Shown piece after piece: positions 17,673-27,327 of a stretch of DNA of 64,000 nucleotides (its first letter is position 1; every line of letters begins with the position of its first letter). The notes under the pieces are model-generated. The model saw only the letters and a list, made by a program, of their open reading frames with translations. It was not told the origin of the DNA and ran no database searches. The DNA comes from UBA12170 sp964293475 (lineage in GTDB: Bacteria; Bacteroidota; Bacteroidia; Bacteroidales; UBA12170), in the NCBI GenBank assembly GCA_964293475.1, contig CAXYYJ010000006.1, positions 1 to 64,000 on the forward strand, in the 5' to 3' direction. The position numbers and the translations under genes are program-made.

Positions 17673-18533
17673 TTAATAGATTTCTATTTTTTTATTTTCC
17701 AGGGCGGTATTATAGACATCCTCTTCCAGTTTCTTGAAAAGCTCTAATTTTCGCTTGTTTAGAATAATGTTCCTGATTTTATCGCGTTCAAAATCGATGG
17801 GACTGATTTGTTCTTTAATTTTGAAATTGATGATATTTACAAAATACCAATGGTTGAAGTCTTTAATCTCGATAAAGTTATTGTTCTGTAAATATAATTC
17901 CTGATTAAAAGTAACAATGGGCACGCGTTTTGCCATTTCGTTAAAAGATGTCCAGGCCTCACTGTTGAGAAAGAAATCGGTGGCATTTTTCTTACAAAAC
18001 TCATCAACCACAGCTTTGTCGGAGTCGAAATCGGAATACTCTTTCATATATTTTCTGGCAAGAGCCAGTTTTTTCGATTGCACAGGAATTTTGATAAATG
18101 CAAACTGTACAATATTTTCCTTTAGCTCAAAATCAGCAGTGTGGGTGCGGTAATAATCAAGAATTTCTTTATCGGTAACTTCCGAATCCAATCTAATATC
18201 CACCAGTCGTTTTTTAAACTCGTAGATAATTAGGTTGTTTTCATAGGTTTTCAACTGCTCACTGAAATCTTTAAGACTGTCGGGTAAATTTTTGATGGCA
18301 TGTTGGAGCATGATTTCCTGACGAACCCAATTGTCGACCATGCTGTTTTGCAATTGAATACTATCGGTTTTGTTGGCATGAGGGGGCATATTATCGGCCA
18401 AATCGGAAATATAAAGGTTTTTTTCGCCCACCCGAGCCAGCACAATATCGTCGCTTCTATGCCCGTCATTGTTGCATGAATACAAAATGGTGAGCACGAT
18501 AATCAACAATAGAATGCGATATAAATTTCTCAT
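17673..18533 (-). CDS. SurA/PpiC-related periplasmic lipoprotein
   Basis: A 286-residue lipoprotein (lipobox ILYSC, Cys20) whose sequence follows the SurA/PrsA N-terminal chaperone pattern: LARVGEKNLYISDLADNMP, then helices with VDNWVRQEIMLQHAIKN, and a reduced parvulin-like part (EILDYYRTHTADFELKENIVQFAFIKIP). The catalytic parvulin block is poorly conserved, so it may be a chaperone without isomerase activity. It lies between the large PpiC-type gene and the surA-like gene on the same strand (10 bases from the latter), so it probably works with them in outer-membrane protein folding. Confidence 0.72.
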   Translation of the reverse strand: MRNLYRILLLIIVLTILYSCNNDGHRSDDIVLARVGEKNLYISDLADNMPPHANKTDSIQLQNSMVDNWVRQEIMLQHAIKNLPDSLKDFSEQLKTYENNLIIYEFKKRLVDIRLDSEVTDKEILDYYRTHTADFELKENIVQFAFIKIPVQSKKLALARKYMKEYSDFDSDKAVVDEFCKKNATDFFLNSEAWTSFNEMAKRVPIVTFNQELYLQNNNFIEIKDFNHWYFVNIINFKIKEQISPIDFERDKIRNIILNKRKLELFKKLEEDVYNTALENKKIEIY

Positions 18534-18591
18534 AATGTGTAAGTTTGGGGAAAGAAATCCTCAAGAATTTCATTTCCCCAAAATCCTTATA

Positions 18592-20601
18592 TTATTTTTT
18601 TAATCCGTTTTTCTTCACATCTTCCAGCACAGCCTGGTCTACCACTACAGTGTATTTAGTCCTAAGTGAATCGACCCATTCTTTTTCCAATTGGTTTTGA
18701 TAATCGGAAATAACCATGCCTCTGCACTCGTCAAGAGTTTTTGGTGCGGGGTTAAGTTTCTCCTGAATTCGAACCAAAGTTAATGGAGTTCCCTGGTCGT
18801 TTTTAAACACCTTATAGCTTCCGGCTTTCCATTTTGTCTCATCCACATCTTTATTATCGCCTTCGGAGAATTTCCTTCTTTCGAACTTAACTGCTTTCAG
18901 GCTATCGTTATTGATTTCGGCCAAAATATCCTGATCAGATTTTTTTAGCTGAATGAGCCCTTGTACTGTGGCAAAAACCTCGGGATTGGTAAAGGTATAG
19001 ATGGAAGCATCAACACGTTTGTCCCAATTATACTCACTTTGGTGTTGTTTAAAGTAATTCTGATAGCCGGTGGTATCTTTCACGGCCTTGGACCAAACTA
19101 CTTCATCCATTAAGTCGAAAAGGAGAATACCGTCTCTGTACTCGTTCATGAGCATGGCAAAATCAGGATATTTAACTTCCAAATGTTGGTCTTCGTACTC
19201 AATTACTTTGTTATCAACAAATTCCTGATATTTTTTGTAGGTATACTTTTTATAGTCGTTTATCGAAGCTTTTTTTCCGCTTTTCTGAATATAGTCAACC
19301 AGTTGATATTGGTTGTAAGATTGATTTCCGATGGTAAAAAGCTCCTGTGTAAATCCTTTTGCTTTCTCCAAATCGAATTTATGTTCGAGCAATGTGGAGT
19401 CTAAAAGATTCACCAATTCCTGCAGTGCCTGAGGATTTTCTGTAAAACCTTCTTCTTTTTTAACCTGAGCAATTTTCGATTGACGGCCTTTTTCGCTTCT
19501 CACGTCTTTTTTCAAACGGTCTTTGATTTCGTTTTTCACACTTTCGAAACTACCAATAGGTTTTTGACCTAAAAACTTCACAATATGCCAGCCATACATG
19601 GTTTGAACGGGTTTGGAAACCTCCCCTATTGTTTTAAATTCCGATACCTGTTTAATAAATATGGGTACCATTCTGTTGGCGCCAAACCAGGGCAATTCAC
19701 CACCTTTAACAGCAGAGCCTTTATCGTCGGACATGGTTTTTACAAGGTCTTCGAACGATTCGCCATTTTGCAATCTGGCATATATCTGGTCAATTTTTTC
19801 TTTGGATGCTACGGGATTGTATGCAGAATCGCCGGGAATATCTTTGATAAAGATATGAGCAACCTGAGCTTTGCCAATGGCGGGAATTTCGTCGGTTTTA
19901 ACAATGAGATGATAGCCAAAACGGGTGCGAACAGGCATGGAAATCTGGTTTAGGGGAAGGCTGTAAGCAGCCACTTCGAAAGGATAAACCATATCGAAAA
20001 CGGTGAAATAACCCAAATCGCCTTTGTTACCAACTCTTGCAGGGCGTTGGCCTTCAGCCGGAGCATCCTGGGCAGAGCGATCGTCGGAGAATTTTACGGC
20101 GGCTTCTTCGAATGCAAGCTCATTGCTCACGATTCTGTCTCTTATTTTGTTGATTTTATTATAAATACGAGCTGTGTCTTCGGGCAAAGCATCCTCATCG
20201 AGAAATAACAGGATATGGCTCACTCTCACGTCTTTTTGCATTCTTTCATAAGCTTCGGTCATGAGTGTTTCATTGATATCCTCATCAACCAAATAAGGTT
20301 TAGCCAGCTGCTCTCTGTATCCCAGAAGCTCTTTTTTAAAGGCAGGGATGGTGTCCTTTTTGAGGGATTTAGCCTCGTTAACTTTTAACCGGAAATTGGT
20401 ATACAGAACCAAATATTCATCGATTGATTTTTTATCGAATGATTTTTCGGTATTGTTTTTTTGGTAGATATTCCAAAACTCTTCCACAGTAATTTTCTCA
20501 TCGCCAACGGACATAAGAACTTGTTGTGCATTCTGTGCATGGGTCTCTATCAAAAACAGAGTTGAAAGAAAAGTGAAAATTAAAACTTTATACAATTTCA
20601 T
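18592..20601 (-). CDS. peptidyl-prolyl cis-trans isomerase with two parvulin domains
   Basis: A 669-residue exported protein: signal peptide ending THAQ, a SurA-like N-terminal chaperone region, then two consecutive PpiC (parvulin) domains, the first from DVRVSHILLFLDED to RFGYHLIVKTDE (about 115-235), the second from AQVAHIFIKDIP to MYGWHIVKFLGQ (about 240-355). A long C-terminal helical region follows. It acts in the periplasm on outer-membrane protein folding. It follows guaB by 32 bases and leads a set of three related chaperone genes, so the operon guaB-ppiC-ppi-surA-moxR is likely one transcript. Confidence 0.85.
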   Translation of the reverse strand: MKLYKVLIFTFLSTLFLIETHAQNAQQVLMSVGDEKITVEEFWNIYQKNNTEKSFDKKSIDEYLVLYTNFRLKVNEAKSLKKDTIPAFKKELLGYREQLAKPYLVDEDINETLMTEAYERMQKDVRVSHILLFLDEDALPEDTARIYNKINKIRDRIVSNELAFEEAAVKFSDDRSAQDAPAEGQRPARVGNKGDLGYFTVFDMVYPFEVAAYSLPLNQISMPVRTRFGYHLIVKTDEIPAIGKAQVAHIFIKDIPGDSAYNPVASKEKIDQIYARLQNGESFEDLVKTMSDDKGSAVKGGELPWFGANRMVPIFIKQVSEFKTIGEVSKPVQTMYGWHIVKFLGQKPIGSFESVKNEIKDRLKKDVRSEKGRQSKIAQVKKEEGFTENPQALQELVNLLDSTLLEHKFDLEKAKGFTQELFTIGNQSYNQYQLVDYIQKSGKKASINDYKKYTYKKYQEFVDNKVIEYEDQHLEVKYPDFAMLMNEYRDGILLFDLMDEVVWSKAVKDTTGYQNYFKQHQSEYNWDKRVDASIYTFTNPEVFATVQGLIQLKKSDQDILAEINNDSLKAVKFERRKFSEGDNKDVDETKWKAGSYKVFKNDQGTPLTLVRIQEKLNPAPKTLDECRGMVISDYQNQLEKEWVDSLRTKYTVVVDQAVLEDVKKNGLKK

Positions 20602-20633
20602 AATTAATAATTTAACTTTTGATTTATAATGAT

Positions 20634-22097
20634 TTAAGAACGACTGTAATTTGGTGCTTCGCGGGTGATTGATACATCGTGCGGATGGCTTTCTGTAACA
20701 CCGGCGGTGGTAATTTTGGTAAAAAGTGCTTCGTGAAGTTTCAGAATATTTGCCGAACCAGTGTAACCCATTCCAGCTCTCAATCCGCCAACAATTTGGT
20801 GAATTACTTCGGACAAACTGCCTTTATAGGCAACTCTTCCGGTGATTCCTTCGGGAACAAGTTTTTTAATATCGTCTTCCATATCCTGAAAATAGCGGTC
20901 TTTACTACCGTGTTGCATGGCTTCGATGGAGCCCATTCCGCGATATGATTTGTACTTTCTTCCTTCGTAGATAATGGTTTCTCCTGGCGACTCGTCAACA
21001 CCAGCGAACAGGGAGCCTGCCATGATGGTATGAGCACCGGCTGCCAGGGCTTTAACTATATCGCCAGTGTAGCGGATTCCGCCATCGGCAATAATTGGGA
21101 CTCCACTGCCTTTTATGGCATCGGCCACATTGAGCACGGCACTTAGCTGTGGAACGCCAACTCCGGCAATGATTCGGGTGGTACAGATGGAACCGGGACC
21201 AATTCCCACTTTTACTGCATCGGCACCAGCTTCAACCAGAGCTTTGGCAGCTTCGCCTGTGGCAATATTTCCAACCACGATGTCGATATGAGGATATTTC
21301 TGCTTTAGTTTGGTAAGAACGGAAATAACGCTGCGGGTATGGCCATGAGCAGTATCGATAACTATGGCATCGACATCGGCTTTTATAAGTGCTTCGGCTC
21401 TTTCCACGCTATCGCTGCCAATACCAATGGCGGCAGCTACGCGTAGGCGGCCCATTTTGTCCTTGCAGGCGTTGGGGCGTTCTTTAATTTTAATGATGTC
21501 GCGATAAGTAATCAGGCCGACGAGCTTATTGTTTTTATCAACCACAGGAAGTTTTTCGATTTTGTATTCCTGGAGAATATCTGCAGCTTTTTCGAAATCG
21601 GCGAATTCGTTGGTGGTGATAACAGTGCTGGTCATGACTTCCGAAACGGGCTTATTTGAGTTTCTTTCGAAGCGCAAATCGCGGTTTGTTACAATACCCA
21701 CCAGCTCGTTGTACTCATTAACCACGGGAATTCCCCCGATTTTATATTCTGCCATGAGGCGAAGAGCATCGGCCACCAGCGCATTGGAGTGAAGCGTGAT
21801 GGGGTCGATAATCATACCGTTTTCAGCTCTTTTTACTTTGCGCACTTCGTTGGTTTGGTTTTCGATGGTCATGTTTTTATGAATGACCCCTATTCCACCT
21901 TCCTGTGCCATTGCAATGGCCATAGCCGATTCGGTTACGGTATCCATTGCGGCTGAAAGAATGGGAATATTGATTTCTATATTTCTAGTAAACTTAGATC
22001 TAACATTGACTTCGCGGGGAAGTATTTCGGAATAGGCAGGAATGAGCAGAACATCATCGTATGTTAAACCTTCCTGAATCACTTTGTTATGTGCCAT
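20634..22097 (-). CDS. guaB: inosine-5'-monophosphate dehydrogenase
   Basis: Rate-limiting step of guanine nucleotide synthesis: NAD+-dependent oxidation of IMP to XMP. The 487-residue sequence has the (beta/alpha)8 barrel start GLTYDDVLLIPAYSEILP, a pair of CBS domains inserted at about 95-205 (MTSTVITTNEFADFEKA marks the second), the catalytic-loop motif GPGSICTTRIIAGVG with the active Cys, the phosphate-binding DGGIRYTGDIVKALAAGA, and the flap EGRKYKSYRGMGS. Length and order are as in bacterial GuaB. It has a -7 element 22 bases before its ATG and appears to head the chaperone operon. Confidence 0.96.
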   Translation of the reverse strand: MAHNKVIQEGLTYDDVLLIPAYSEILPREVNVRSKFTRNIEINIPILSAAMDTVTESAMAIAMAQEGGIGVIHKNMTIENQTNEVRKVKRAENGMIIDPITLHSNALVADALRLMAEYKIGGIPVVNEYNELVGIVTNRDLRFERNSNKPVSEVMTSTVITTNEFADFEKAADILQEYKIEKLPVVDKNNKLVGLITYRDIIKIKERPNACKDKMGRLRVAAAIGIGSDSVERAEALIKADVDAIVIDTAHGHTRSVISVLTKLKQKYPHIDIVVGNIATGEAAKALVEAGADAVKVGIGPGSICTTRIIAGVGVPQLSAVLNVADAIKGSGVPIIADGGIRYTGDIVKALAAGAHTIMAGSLFAGVDESPGETIIYEGRKYKSYRGMGSIEAMQHGSKDRYFQDMEDDIKKLVPEGITGRVAYKGSLSEVIHQIVGGLRAGMGYTGSANILKLHEALFTKITTAGVTESHPHDVSITREAPNYSRS

Positions 22098-22118
22098 GAA
22101 TTCAATTTAAAAATTACG

Positions 22119-22126
22119 CAAAAGTA
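22119..22126 (-). promoter_or_regulatory. putative guaB -7 element TACTTTTG
   Basis: Exact TAnnTTTG on the minus strand, 22 bases upstream of the guaB ATG. This is consistent with a promoter for the guaB-chaperone operon. Confidence 0.4.
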
Positions 22127-22209
22127 TAAAAAATAAGGCTGGTCTAAAAGTTAAAAAACCTGAATGAACCCAACGGGTTGAAAACGAAAACATCAAAAAA
22201 TATTTGGTT

Positions 22210-23193
22210 CTATCTGGCTGGTTTATAGCCCGATTTCTGAAGAATTTGTTGCGCTTGCTGATTGTCGATAAGTTGGTTTAGACTTTCCTTATTTTTTTTC
22301 ATGTAGGAAAGTACAATTTGATAGCCCAGCCAAACCCCTGTGCGTGGTGCTGAGTCGTCGCCAAGCACAGCGGTAAACGGTGCATCGGCCACAAATTTAT
22401 TGTAGGCCAGATAATCAGCTTTATACAATAGCTCGTTCTCGACATAATAGCGCCAAAGATGGTTTTCTTTTTCGCTGAGCCATTTCAAATGGGTGTCGGT
22501 TTGGGTAAAAAGCACTTTATCGGAAATTTGTGGCATCATGCTTTTTACGAAATAGAGCTTCTTTCCTTCAAAAATCATATGATCCAGAAGAGAAGCGGTG
22601 GCAGCCGGGGGATTAATGTAGGAAGCAGAAACTGCGAGAATAATATCTTTCACGAGAAAATCGGGGCTCATGGCGAATTGCTTATATTTGGGTACCTGAG
22701 TTATGTTATAGGGCTCGCTGTCGAATCCCAGGTAGTTGTCGATACCCACCAGAATGATTCCGTCCTGATAATGCACAGGCTCGGGGGATCCGCTGATATA
22801 GGTATAGATTTCAGGCTGACGAAACCCCTGAAAATAGTGTTTCAAATAACGAAAACTCTCTGTTAGTTCCTGCTCAGGGGCTTTTAGATTTGGCCAGACC
22901 CGTTGAGATTCCTCATATAGTTTCGACAAATACGGATCTTTCACATATGCCATCAATTGACTTTTTTGCATGGAATCGAGTTTAGAATTTCCCAGAAAAA
23001 GCGGGAAGCTCTGCTGCAGGTTTTGAATAGATGATTCGGAAAAATCGGAGGAAAAAAGAGCTTGCTCGTATCTCACAATTTTGACATTTTCAGCTGGAAT
23101 TTTCGACACATCAGCTTTAAATTGATTTTGACAGGAAACAACCCCCAAAACCAAAATTACGAAAAGAAAAACGGTAGTATTGATTTTTTTCAT
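22210..23193 (-). CDS. gldB: gliding motility lipoprotein GldB
   Basis: A lipoprotein of about 327 residues. The start at 23193 (MKKINTTVFLFVILVLGVVSC) gives a compact signal with lipobox Cys; an ATG three codons upstream is possible. The body matches GldB: KIVRYEQALFSSD near the N-terminus, the central HYQDGIILVGIDNYLGFDSE, DHMIFEGKKLYFVKSMMP, and the C-terminal PRTGVWLGYQIVLSYMKKN. In Flavobacterium johnsoniae GldB is required for gliding, which depends on type IX secretion; homologues occur in non-gliders too. With the PorZ-like gene at 44.6-46.9 kb it supports a T9SS-bearing organism. Confidence 0.85.
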   Translation of the reverse strand: MKKINTTVFLFVILVLGVVSCQNQFKADVSKIPAENVKIVRYEQALFSSDFSESSIQNLQQSFPLFLGNSKLDSMQKSQLMAYVKDPYLSKLYEESQRVWPNLKAPEQELTESFRYLKHYFQGFRQPEIYTYISGSPEPVHYQDGIILVGIDNYLGFDSEPYNITQVPKYKQFAMSPDFLVKDIILAVSASYINPPAATASLLDHMIFEGKKLYFVKSMMPQISDKVLFTQTDTHLKWLSEKENHLWRYYVENELLYKADYLAYNKFVADAPFTAVLGDDSAPRTGVWLGYQIVLSYMKKNKESLNQLIDNQQAQQILQKSGYKPAR

Positions 23194-23310
23194 AGCATAC
23201 AATATTGTTTTTCAACGGTTTAACTAAATCAAAAACGGGCATTATTAAAATAGGCCAAAGTTTGTCCTTTTAGGGATAACCTACCAATTGATTCCATGTG
23301 CAAAAATAAA

Positions 23311-23341
23311 AAAAACCGTTTCGGTGATTGAAACGGTTTTT
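23311..23341 (-). terminator. rho-independent terminator
   Basis: A 12-bp perfect stem AAAAACCGTTTC / GAAACGGTTTTT with loop GGTGATT, flanked by A-runs and T-runs on both sides. It ends the minus-strand beta-barrel gene (stop at 23359) and could act in both directions. Confidence 0.85.
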
Positions 23342-23358
23342 TTTGTGAATTATTGACT

Positions 23359-24033
23359 TTACATAAATTTAAAGCCTAAAGTAAATACCCAAACATTGTT
23401 TGTAAGGTTGATATCCTGTAGATTGGAAACATTACCTTCGAATATTTTTGACAAACCTTTTTCGTAGCGTACATCGAAAGTGAGGAAAAGTACATCAACT
23501 CCGGCACCAGCCTGTAGATACCAGGTAGTGGTATTAAAGTCGTCAACGGCCAATCTTTGGTCTTCAGGAACTTCTCCTTCAATGGTTTCTCCATCGTTGG
23601 TTATGTATTCGTAGGTGAAGTTTTTGTTTGTAGAGAAAGAAATATTTGGTCCAGCAAAAATTCTCACATTCATCAGTTTAGAGTCGAATAGTTTAAAACC
23701 CACAAGAACAGGAATATCGAAAGTTCCGATTTTCATTTGCGAACGAACTCCTACACTTTGTTCTTCCAAATCGGCAACTGGAATAATTTCATACTCCAAT
23801 TTAGTGCTGCGATGGTTGTAAATAAGCTCAGGCTGAACATAGAGTCTGCTAAAATTCATACGAACAAAAACACCCCCCTGATAACCCAAACGATTTTCCG
23901 ACTCGAAATTTGAGCTCAGATTGGTAGATAATTTAGATGTGGTCATACCTAGTCTTAAACCGAAATTAGGAAGCTGAGCCATGAGACTTCCGCCAATAAA
24001 AGTTGCAATAAAAAATAAAATTACCTTTTTCAT
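23359..24033 (-). CDS. outer-membrane beta-barrel protein (OMP_b-brl type)
   Basis: A 224-residue porin-like protein with a signal peptide (cleavage after SLMAQ, about residue 20) and eight or so amphipathic strands, starting NFGLRLGMTTSKLST and ending with an aromatic-rich NNVWVFTLGFKFM typical of barrel insertion signals. Central LVGFKLFDSKLMNVRIFAGPNISF is characteristic of the small Bacteroidota OMP_b-brl_2 family. No ligand is known. It is a single gene with its own -7 element and terminator, divergent from a second barrel gene at 24192. Confidence 0.8.
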   Translation of the reverse strand: MKKVILFFIATFIGGSLMAQLPNFGLRLGMTTSKLSTNLSSNFESENRLGYQGGVFVRMNFSRLYVQPELIYNHRSTKLEYEIIPVADLEEQSVGVRSQMKIGTFDIPVLVGFKLFDSKLMNVRIFAGPNISFSTNKNFTYEYITNDGETIEGEVPEDQRLAVDDFNTTTWYLQAGAGVDVLFLTFDVRYEKGLSKIFEGNVSNLQDINLTNNVWVFTLGFKFM

Positions 24034-24108
24034 AAATATAGTTTTAGTTATAAATACTCAACATTAAGATGTTTAAAATAAAGGACATCGTAGTGTAGTT
24101 CTATAATT

Positions 24109-24116
24109 CAAATATA
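24109..24116 (-). promoter_or_regulatory. putative -7 element TATATTTG
   Basis: Exact TAnnTTTG on the minus strand, 75 bases before the beta-barrel gene ending at 24033. Confidence 0.35.
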
Positions 24117-24191
24117 ATACTTTCGTTTAGACAGGAATCTTTTTGCATAAATTTTTAATAATTATCATAAAAATATATAAATCAGGCAATT

Positions 24192-24929
24192 ATGAAATAT
24201 ATTAACAAAAGCATATTTTTCGCTCTCACCAGTATTCTACTGTTGTTAGCCCAAACTGGTAATGCCCAGCAAAAACCATTCAAATTTGGGTTTAAGCTAA
24301 GCCCGGCTCTGAGCTGGCTTAGTCCCGAAGTTGATGACTATAAATACAATGGTACTTCGTTTTCCTTTGCCTGGGGTTTTGTAGCCGACATCACCCTCAT
24401 GGAACATTACTACATAAATACCGGGTTTAATGTGAGTTATTTTAAGGGGAAACTTTCGTATCCACATTTGGTTGTCGCAGAAGATGATATGTTCAATGTT
24501 GAATATACTGGAACTTTGGACCGTGTTTATAACCTCCGCTATATTGAAGTTCCTTTAGCTTTTAAAATGAAAACCAACGAGTTGGCTCCAAATCTTCAGT
24601 TTTTTGGACTGATTGGAATTAATACAGGAATCAATATAAGAGCAAAATCAGACGATACTTTTTCAGGAGCCAACAGTTTCAGTGGTTTAAAGCTGAATTA
24701 TACTGAAGAAAAAGTGGATATAAAAGACGAAGCGAGTCTTTTTAAAGCATCGTTGCTGGTGGGTGCCGGCGCCGAATATATTATTGACGAATCCATAAGC
24801 GTGGTAATTGGTTTAAACTTTAACAATGGTTTTACGAATGTTCTTAATGGAACAAATTCCGTAGATAAGAAAGTAGAAGCCAAAGCCATCCCCTATTATT
24901 TTGAACTAAATTTGGGAGTAATTTTCTAG
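24192..24929 (+). CDS. outer-membrane beta-barrel protein
   Basis: A 245-residue barrel protein: signal peptide ending GNAQQ (about residue 26), FKFGFKLSPALSWLSP, central LRYIEVPLAFKMKTNELAPNLQFFGLIGIN and terminal YYFELNLGVIF with C-terminal Phe. It belongs to the same small OMP_b-brl class as its divergent neighbour but is not closely similar to it. The following permease gene starts one base after the stop, suggesting co-transcription. Its function is unknown. Confidence 0.78.
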   Translation: MKYINKSIFFALTSILLLLAQTGNAQQKPFKFGFKLSPALSWLSPEVDDYKYNGTSFSFAWGFVADITLMEHYYINTGFNVSYFKGKLSYPHLVVAEDDMFNVEYTGTLDRVYNLRYIEVPLAFKMKTNELAPNLQFFGLIGINTGINIRAKSDDTFSGANSFSGLKLNYTEEKVDIKDEASLFKASLLVGAGAEYIIDESISVVIGLNFNNGFTNVLNGTNSVDKKVEAKAIPYYFELNLGVIF

Positions 24930-24930
24930 T

Positions 24931-26148
24931 TTGAGAGCCGACTTATACATAGCCCGCCGATATCTTTTTGCCAGGAAATCGCATCAGATTATCAACTACA
25001 TCAGTATGATTTCGGTGGTTGGCGTGATGCTTACCACTGCATCGCTTATTATTGTGTTGTCGGTTTTTAATGGGTTCGAGAAATTGGTCATCTCCCTGTT
25101 TAACAGTTTTAACCCCGAATTGCTCGTTCAACCCGCTCAGGGGAAGACTTTTTTTGTCGATCAGATTCCGCATGAGAAAATTGGGCAGATTGCTGAGATA
25201 AAAACAGCAAGTTTTATTCTCGAAGAAAGCGCCTTGCTCAAATATAAAGGTCAGCAAACGCTGGTGAAAATCAAGGGCGTAGACAGCAGCTTTGCCACTA
25301 TGAGCCATTTCGATACGCTAATGGTTCAGGGTCATTTTGTACTGGAAGAATTTAAAACGAACTATCTGGTTTTGGGCTATGGAGTGGCTTACAAGCTTCA
25401 GAGTCAACTGGGCGATTTTTCAACCCCCGTTCAGGTTTTTGTGCCTGATAAAAGTCAGGATGGTGGGGCGCGGCTGGAAGATTCTTTCAAATCGGCTTTT
25501 CTTTTCCCATCGGGCTTTTTTAGTGTGCGACAGGATTACGACGAAAATTACGCTTTTGTATCTTTGGCATACCTTCAACAACTTTTGGGCCTTGAAAACA
25601 AAGTCTCATCCATTGAGATTGCCTTACAACCCCGTGCCGACCTACAAAAAACACAGGCCAGAATTGAACAAATACTTGGGCCGGATTTTAAAGTAAAAAA
25701 CCGTTTTGAGCAGCAAGCCGTTTTATTGCAGGTGATGCAGTCGGAAAAGCTCATGGTATATATAATTCTGGGGTTTATTTTATTGATAGCTACTTTTAAT
25801 ATTATTGGCAGCATCAGCATGCTGATTGTCGACAAGAAACCCGATATTAAAACCCTGAAGGCTTTGGGAGCTTCTAAAAAACTGATTCTGAACATTTTCG
25901 CCATCGAAGGCATGATGATTAGTCTGGCAGGCGGACTTACAGGTTTGCTTCTCGGTGGGTTTATTTCGTGGCTTCAACAGGAATTTGGTTTGATTTCGCT
26001 GGGCGAAGGCGGAACAGGATTTGTGGTGGATGCTTATCCTGTTGTGATACTTTTCTCCGATTTCTTTAAGGTTTTGTTCATGGTTTTATTGATGAGCGCT
26101 ATTTCTGTTATCTATCCTTTGCGACAACTTGCGCGGCGATTAGATTAG
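24931..26148 (+). CDS. FtsX-like ABC transporter permease (LolC/LolE type)
   Basis: A 405-residue membrane protein. The N-terminus RADLYIARRYLFARKSHQIINYIS, a first membrane segment, a periplasmic MacB-like domain (about 45-265) and three C-terminal membrane segments (about 275-400) match LolC/E, the permease that, with LolD, extracts lipoproteins from the inner membrane. The conserved N-terminal residues require the TTG start at 24931, since the first ATG would cut them off. No LolD-like ATPase lies next to it, as is common in Bacteroidota. It ends with TAG. Confidence 0.85.
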   Translation: MRADLYIARRYLFARKSHQIINYISMISVVGVMLTTASLIIVLSVFNGFEKLVISLFNSFNPELLVQPAQGKTFFVDQIPHEKIGQIAEIKTASFILEESALLKYKGQQTLVKIKGVDSSFATMSHFDTLMVQGHFVLEEFKTNYLVLGYGVAYKLQSQLGDFSTPVQVFVPDKSQDGGARLEDSFKSAFLFPSGFFSVRQDYDENYAFVSLAYLQQLLGLENKVSSIEIALQPRADLQKTQARIEQILGPDFKVKNRFEQQAVLLQVMQSEKLMVYIILGFILLIATFNIIGSISMLIVDKKPDIKTLKALGASKKLILNIFAIEGMMISLAGGLTGLLLGGFISWLQQEFGLISLGEGGTGFVVDAYPVVILFSDFFKVLFMVLLMSAISVIYPLRQLARRLD

Positions 26149-26193
26149 GGATTTTTTTCTACTTTAGCCTCCCCATTTTTTAACTCTTCCAGC

Positions 26194-27303
26194 ATGATTA
26201 AAACGGATCAACAGCTCATTTACGAAATTGGCGTAAGCCTTCTGCCAGGCATTGGCCATATTAACGGGAAAAAACTTGTGGCCTACTGTGGTGGAGCCGA
26301 AGCTGTTTTTCATCAAAAGAAAGAGCATCTGGAAAAAATTGATGGAATAGGAACTAAGCTGGCTTATCTCATTGCCAATCAGTCCGTGCTCACCGATGCC
26401 GAAAACGAGCTTAAGTTTGTAAAGAAAAACGAAATTCAAACCCTGTTTTTTACTGATGCAGAATATCCCTACCGCCTGAAACAAGCTCCCGACAGCCCCA
26501 TGATGATTTATTATAAAGGCATGGATGTGTTGAATTATGAGCGGATACTGGCCATTGTCGGAACAAGAAGTATCACCGAAAGAGGGAAAGAAATTACCGA
26601 CGAAATGATTGCCGGCTTAAAAGATGCTGGTGTGATGGTGGTGAGCGGATTGGCCTATGGAGTGGACACCCGCGCCCACAAGGCCTGTCTGAAAAACAAA
26701 GTTCCCACTGTTGGGGCTGTGGCTCATGGATTAGATAGCATTTATCCTTCCATAAACAAAGATATGGCCGCAGAAATGCAGATTCAGGGGGGAATCATCA
26801 CCGAGTTTATTTCAGGAACCAAACCCGATGCCTTTAATTTCCCACAGCGAAACCGCGTGATTGCCGGTTTGGCCGATGCCACTCTGGTGATAGAATCGGG
26901 AAAAAAGGGAGGGTCTTTAATAACTGCCGATATTGCCAACAGCTATAACCGCGATGTATTTGCTGTTCCCGGTCGCCCGGACGATGCTCTGTCCAAGGGC
27001 TGTAATTTTCTCATTAAAACCAACCGTGCCTCGCTGGTGGAGAATTCGGCCGATTTGCTGTATCAGCTCTCGTGGGATGTGCGCAAGAAAACCAAGACCA
27101 TTCAACCCAAGCTCTTCCCCGATTTAAACCCCGATGAACAAGCCATTGTAGATTTACTTTTCGACCAGAAACAATGCGCCATCGACCTGATAATGGCCAA
27201 AACCGGTCTCACCAGCAGCAAGCTGGCTTCGTCGTTGCTCAATCTGGAGTTTGAAGGGGTTGTGAAATGTCTTCCAGGGAAAGTTTATCAGCTGCTCCGA
27301 TAA
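26194..27303 (+). CDS. dprA: DNA-processing protein DprA
   Basis: A 369-residue DprA/Smf protein, which binds incoming single-stranded DNA and loads RecA during natural transformation. The N-terminal helical (SAM-like) part is followed by the Rossmann domain, with LAIVGTRSITERG, VVSGLAYGVDTRAHKACL, TVGAVAHGLDSIYPSIN, and TEFISGTKPDAFNFPQRNRVIAGL, and a C-terminal winged helix (about 305-365). Length is normal. DprA occurs also in species not known to be competent, so competence is not proven. It starts 45 bases after the LolC/E-like gene. Confidence 0.93.
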   Translation: MIKTDQQLIYEIGVSLLPGIGHINGKKLVAYCGGAEAVFHQKKEHLEKIDGIGTKLAYLIANQSVLTDAENELKFVKKNEIQTLFFTDAEYPYRLKQAPDSPMMIYYKGMDVLNYERILAIVGTRSITERGKEITDEMIAGLKDAGVMVVSGLAYGVDTRAHKACLKNKVPTVGAVAHGLDSIYPSINKDMAAEMQIQGGIITEFISGTKPDAFNFPQRNRVIAGLADATLVIESGKKGGSLITADIANSYNRDVFAVPGRPDDALSKGCNFLIKTNRASLVENSADLLYQLSWDVRKKTKTIQPKLFPDLNPDEQAIVDLLFDQKQCAIDLIMAKTGLTSSKLASSLLNLEFEGVVKCLPGKVYQLLR

Positions 27304-27327
27304 ACCATAAATTCGCTATTTTTCAGC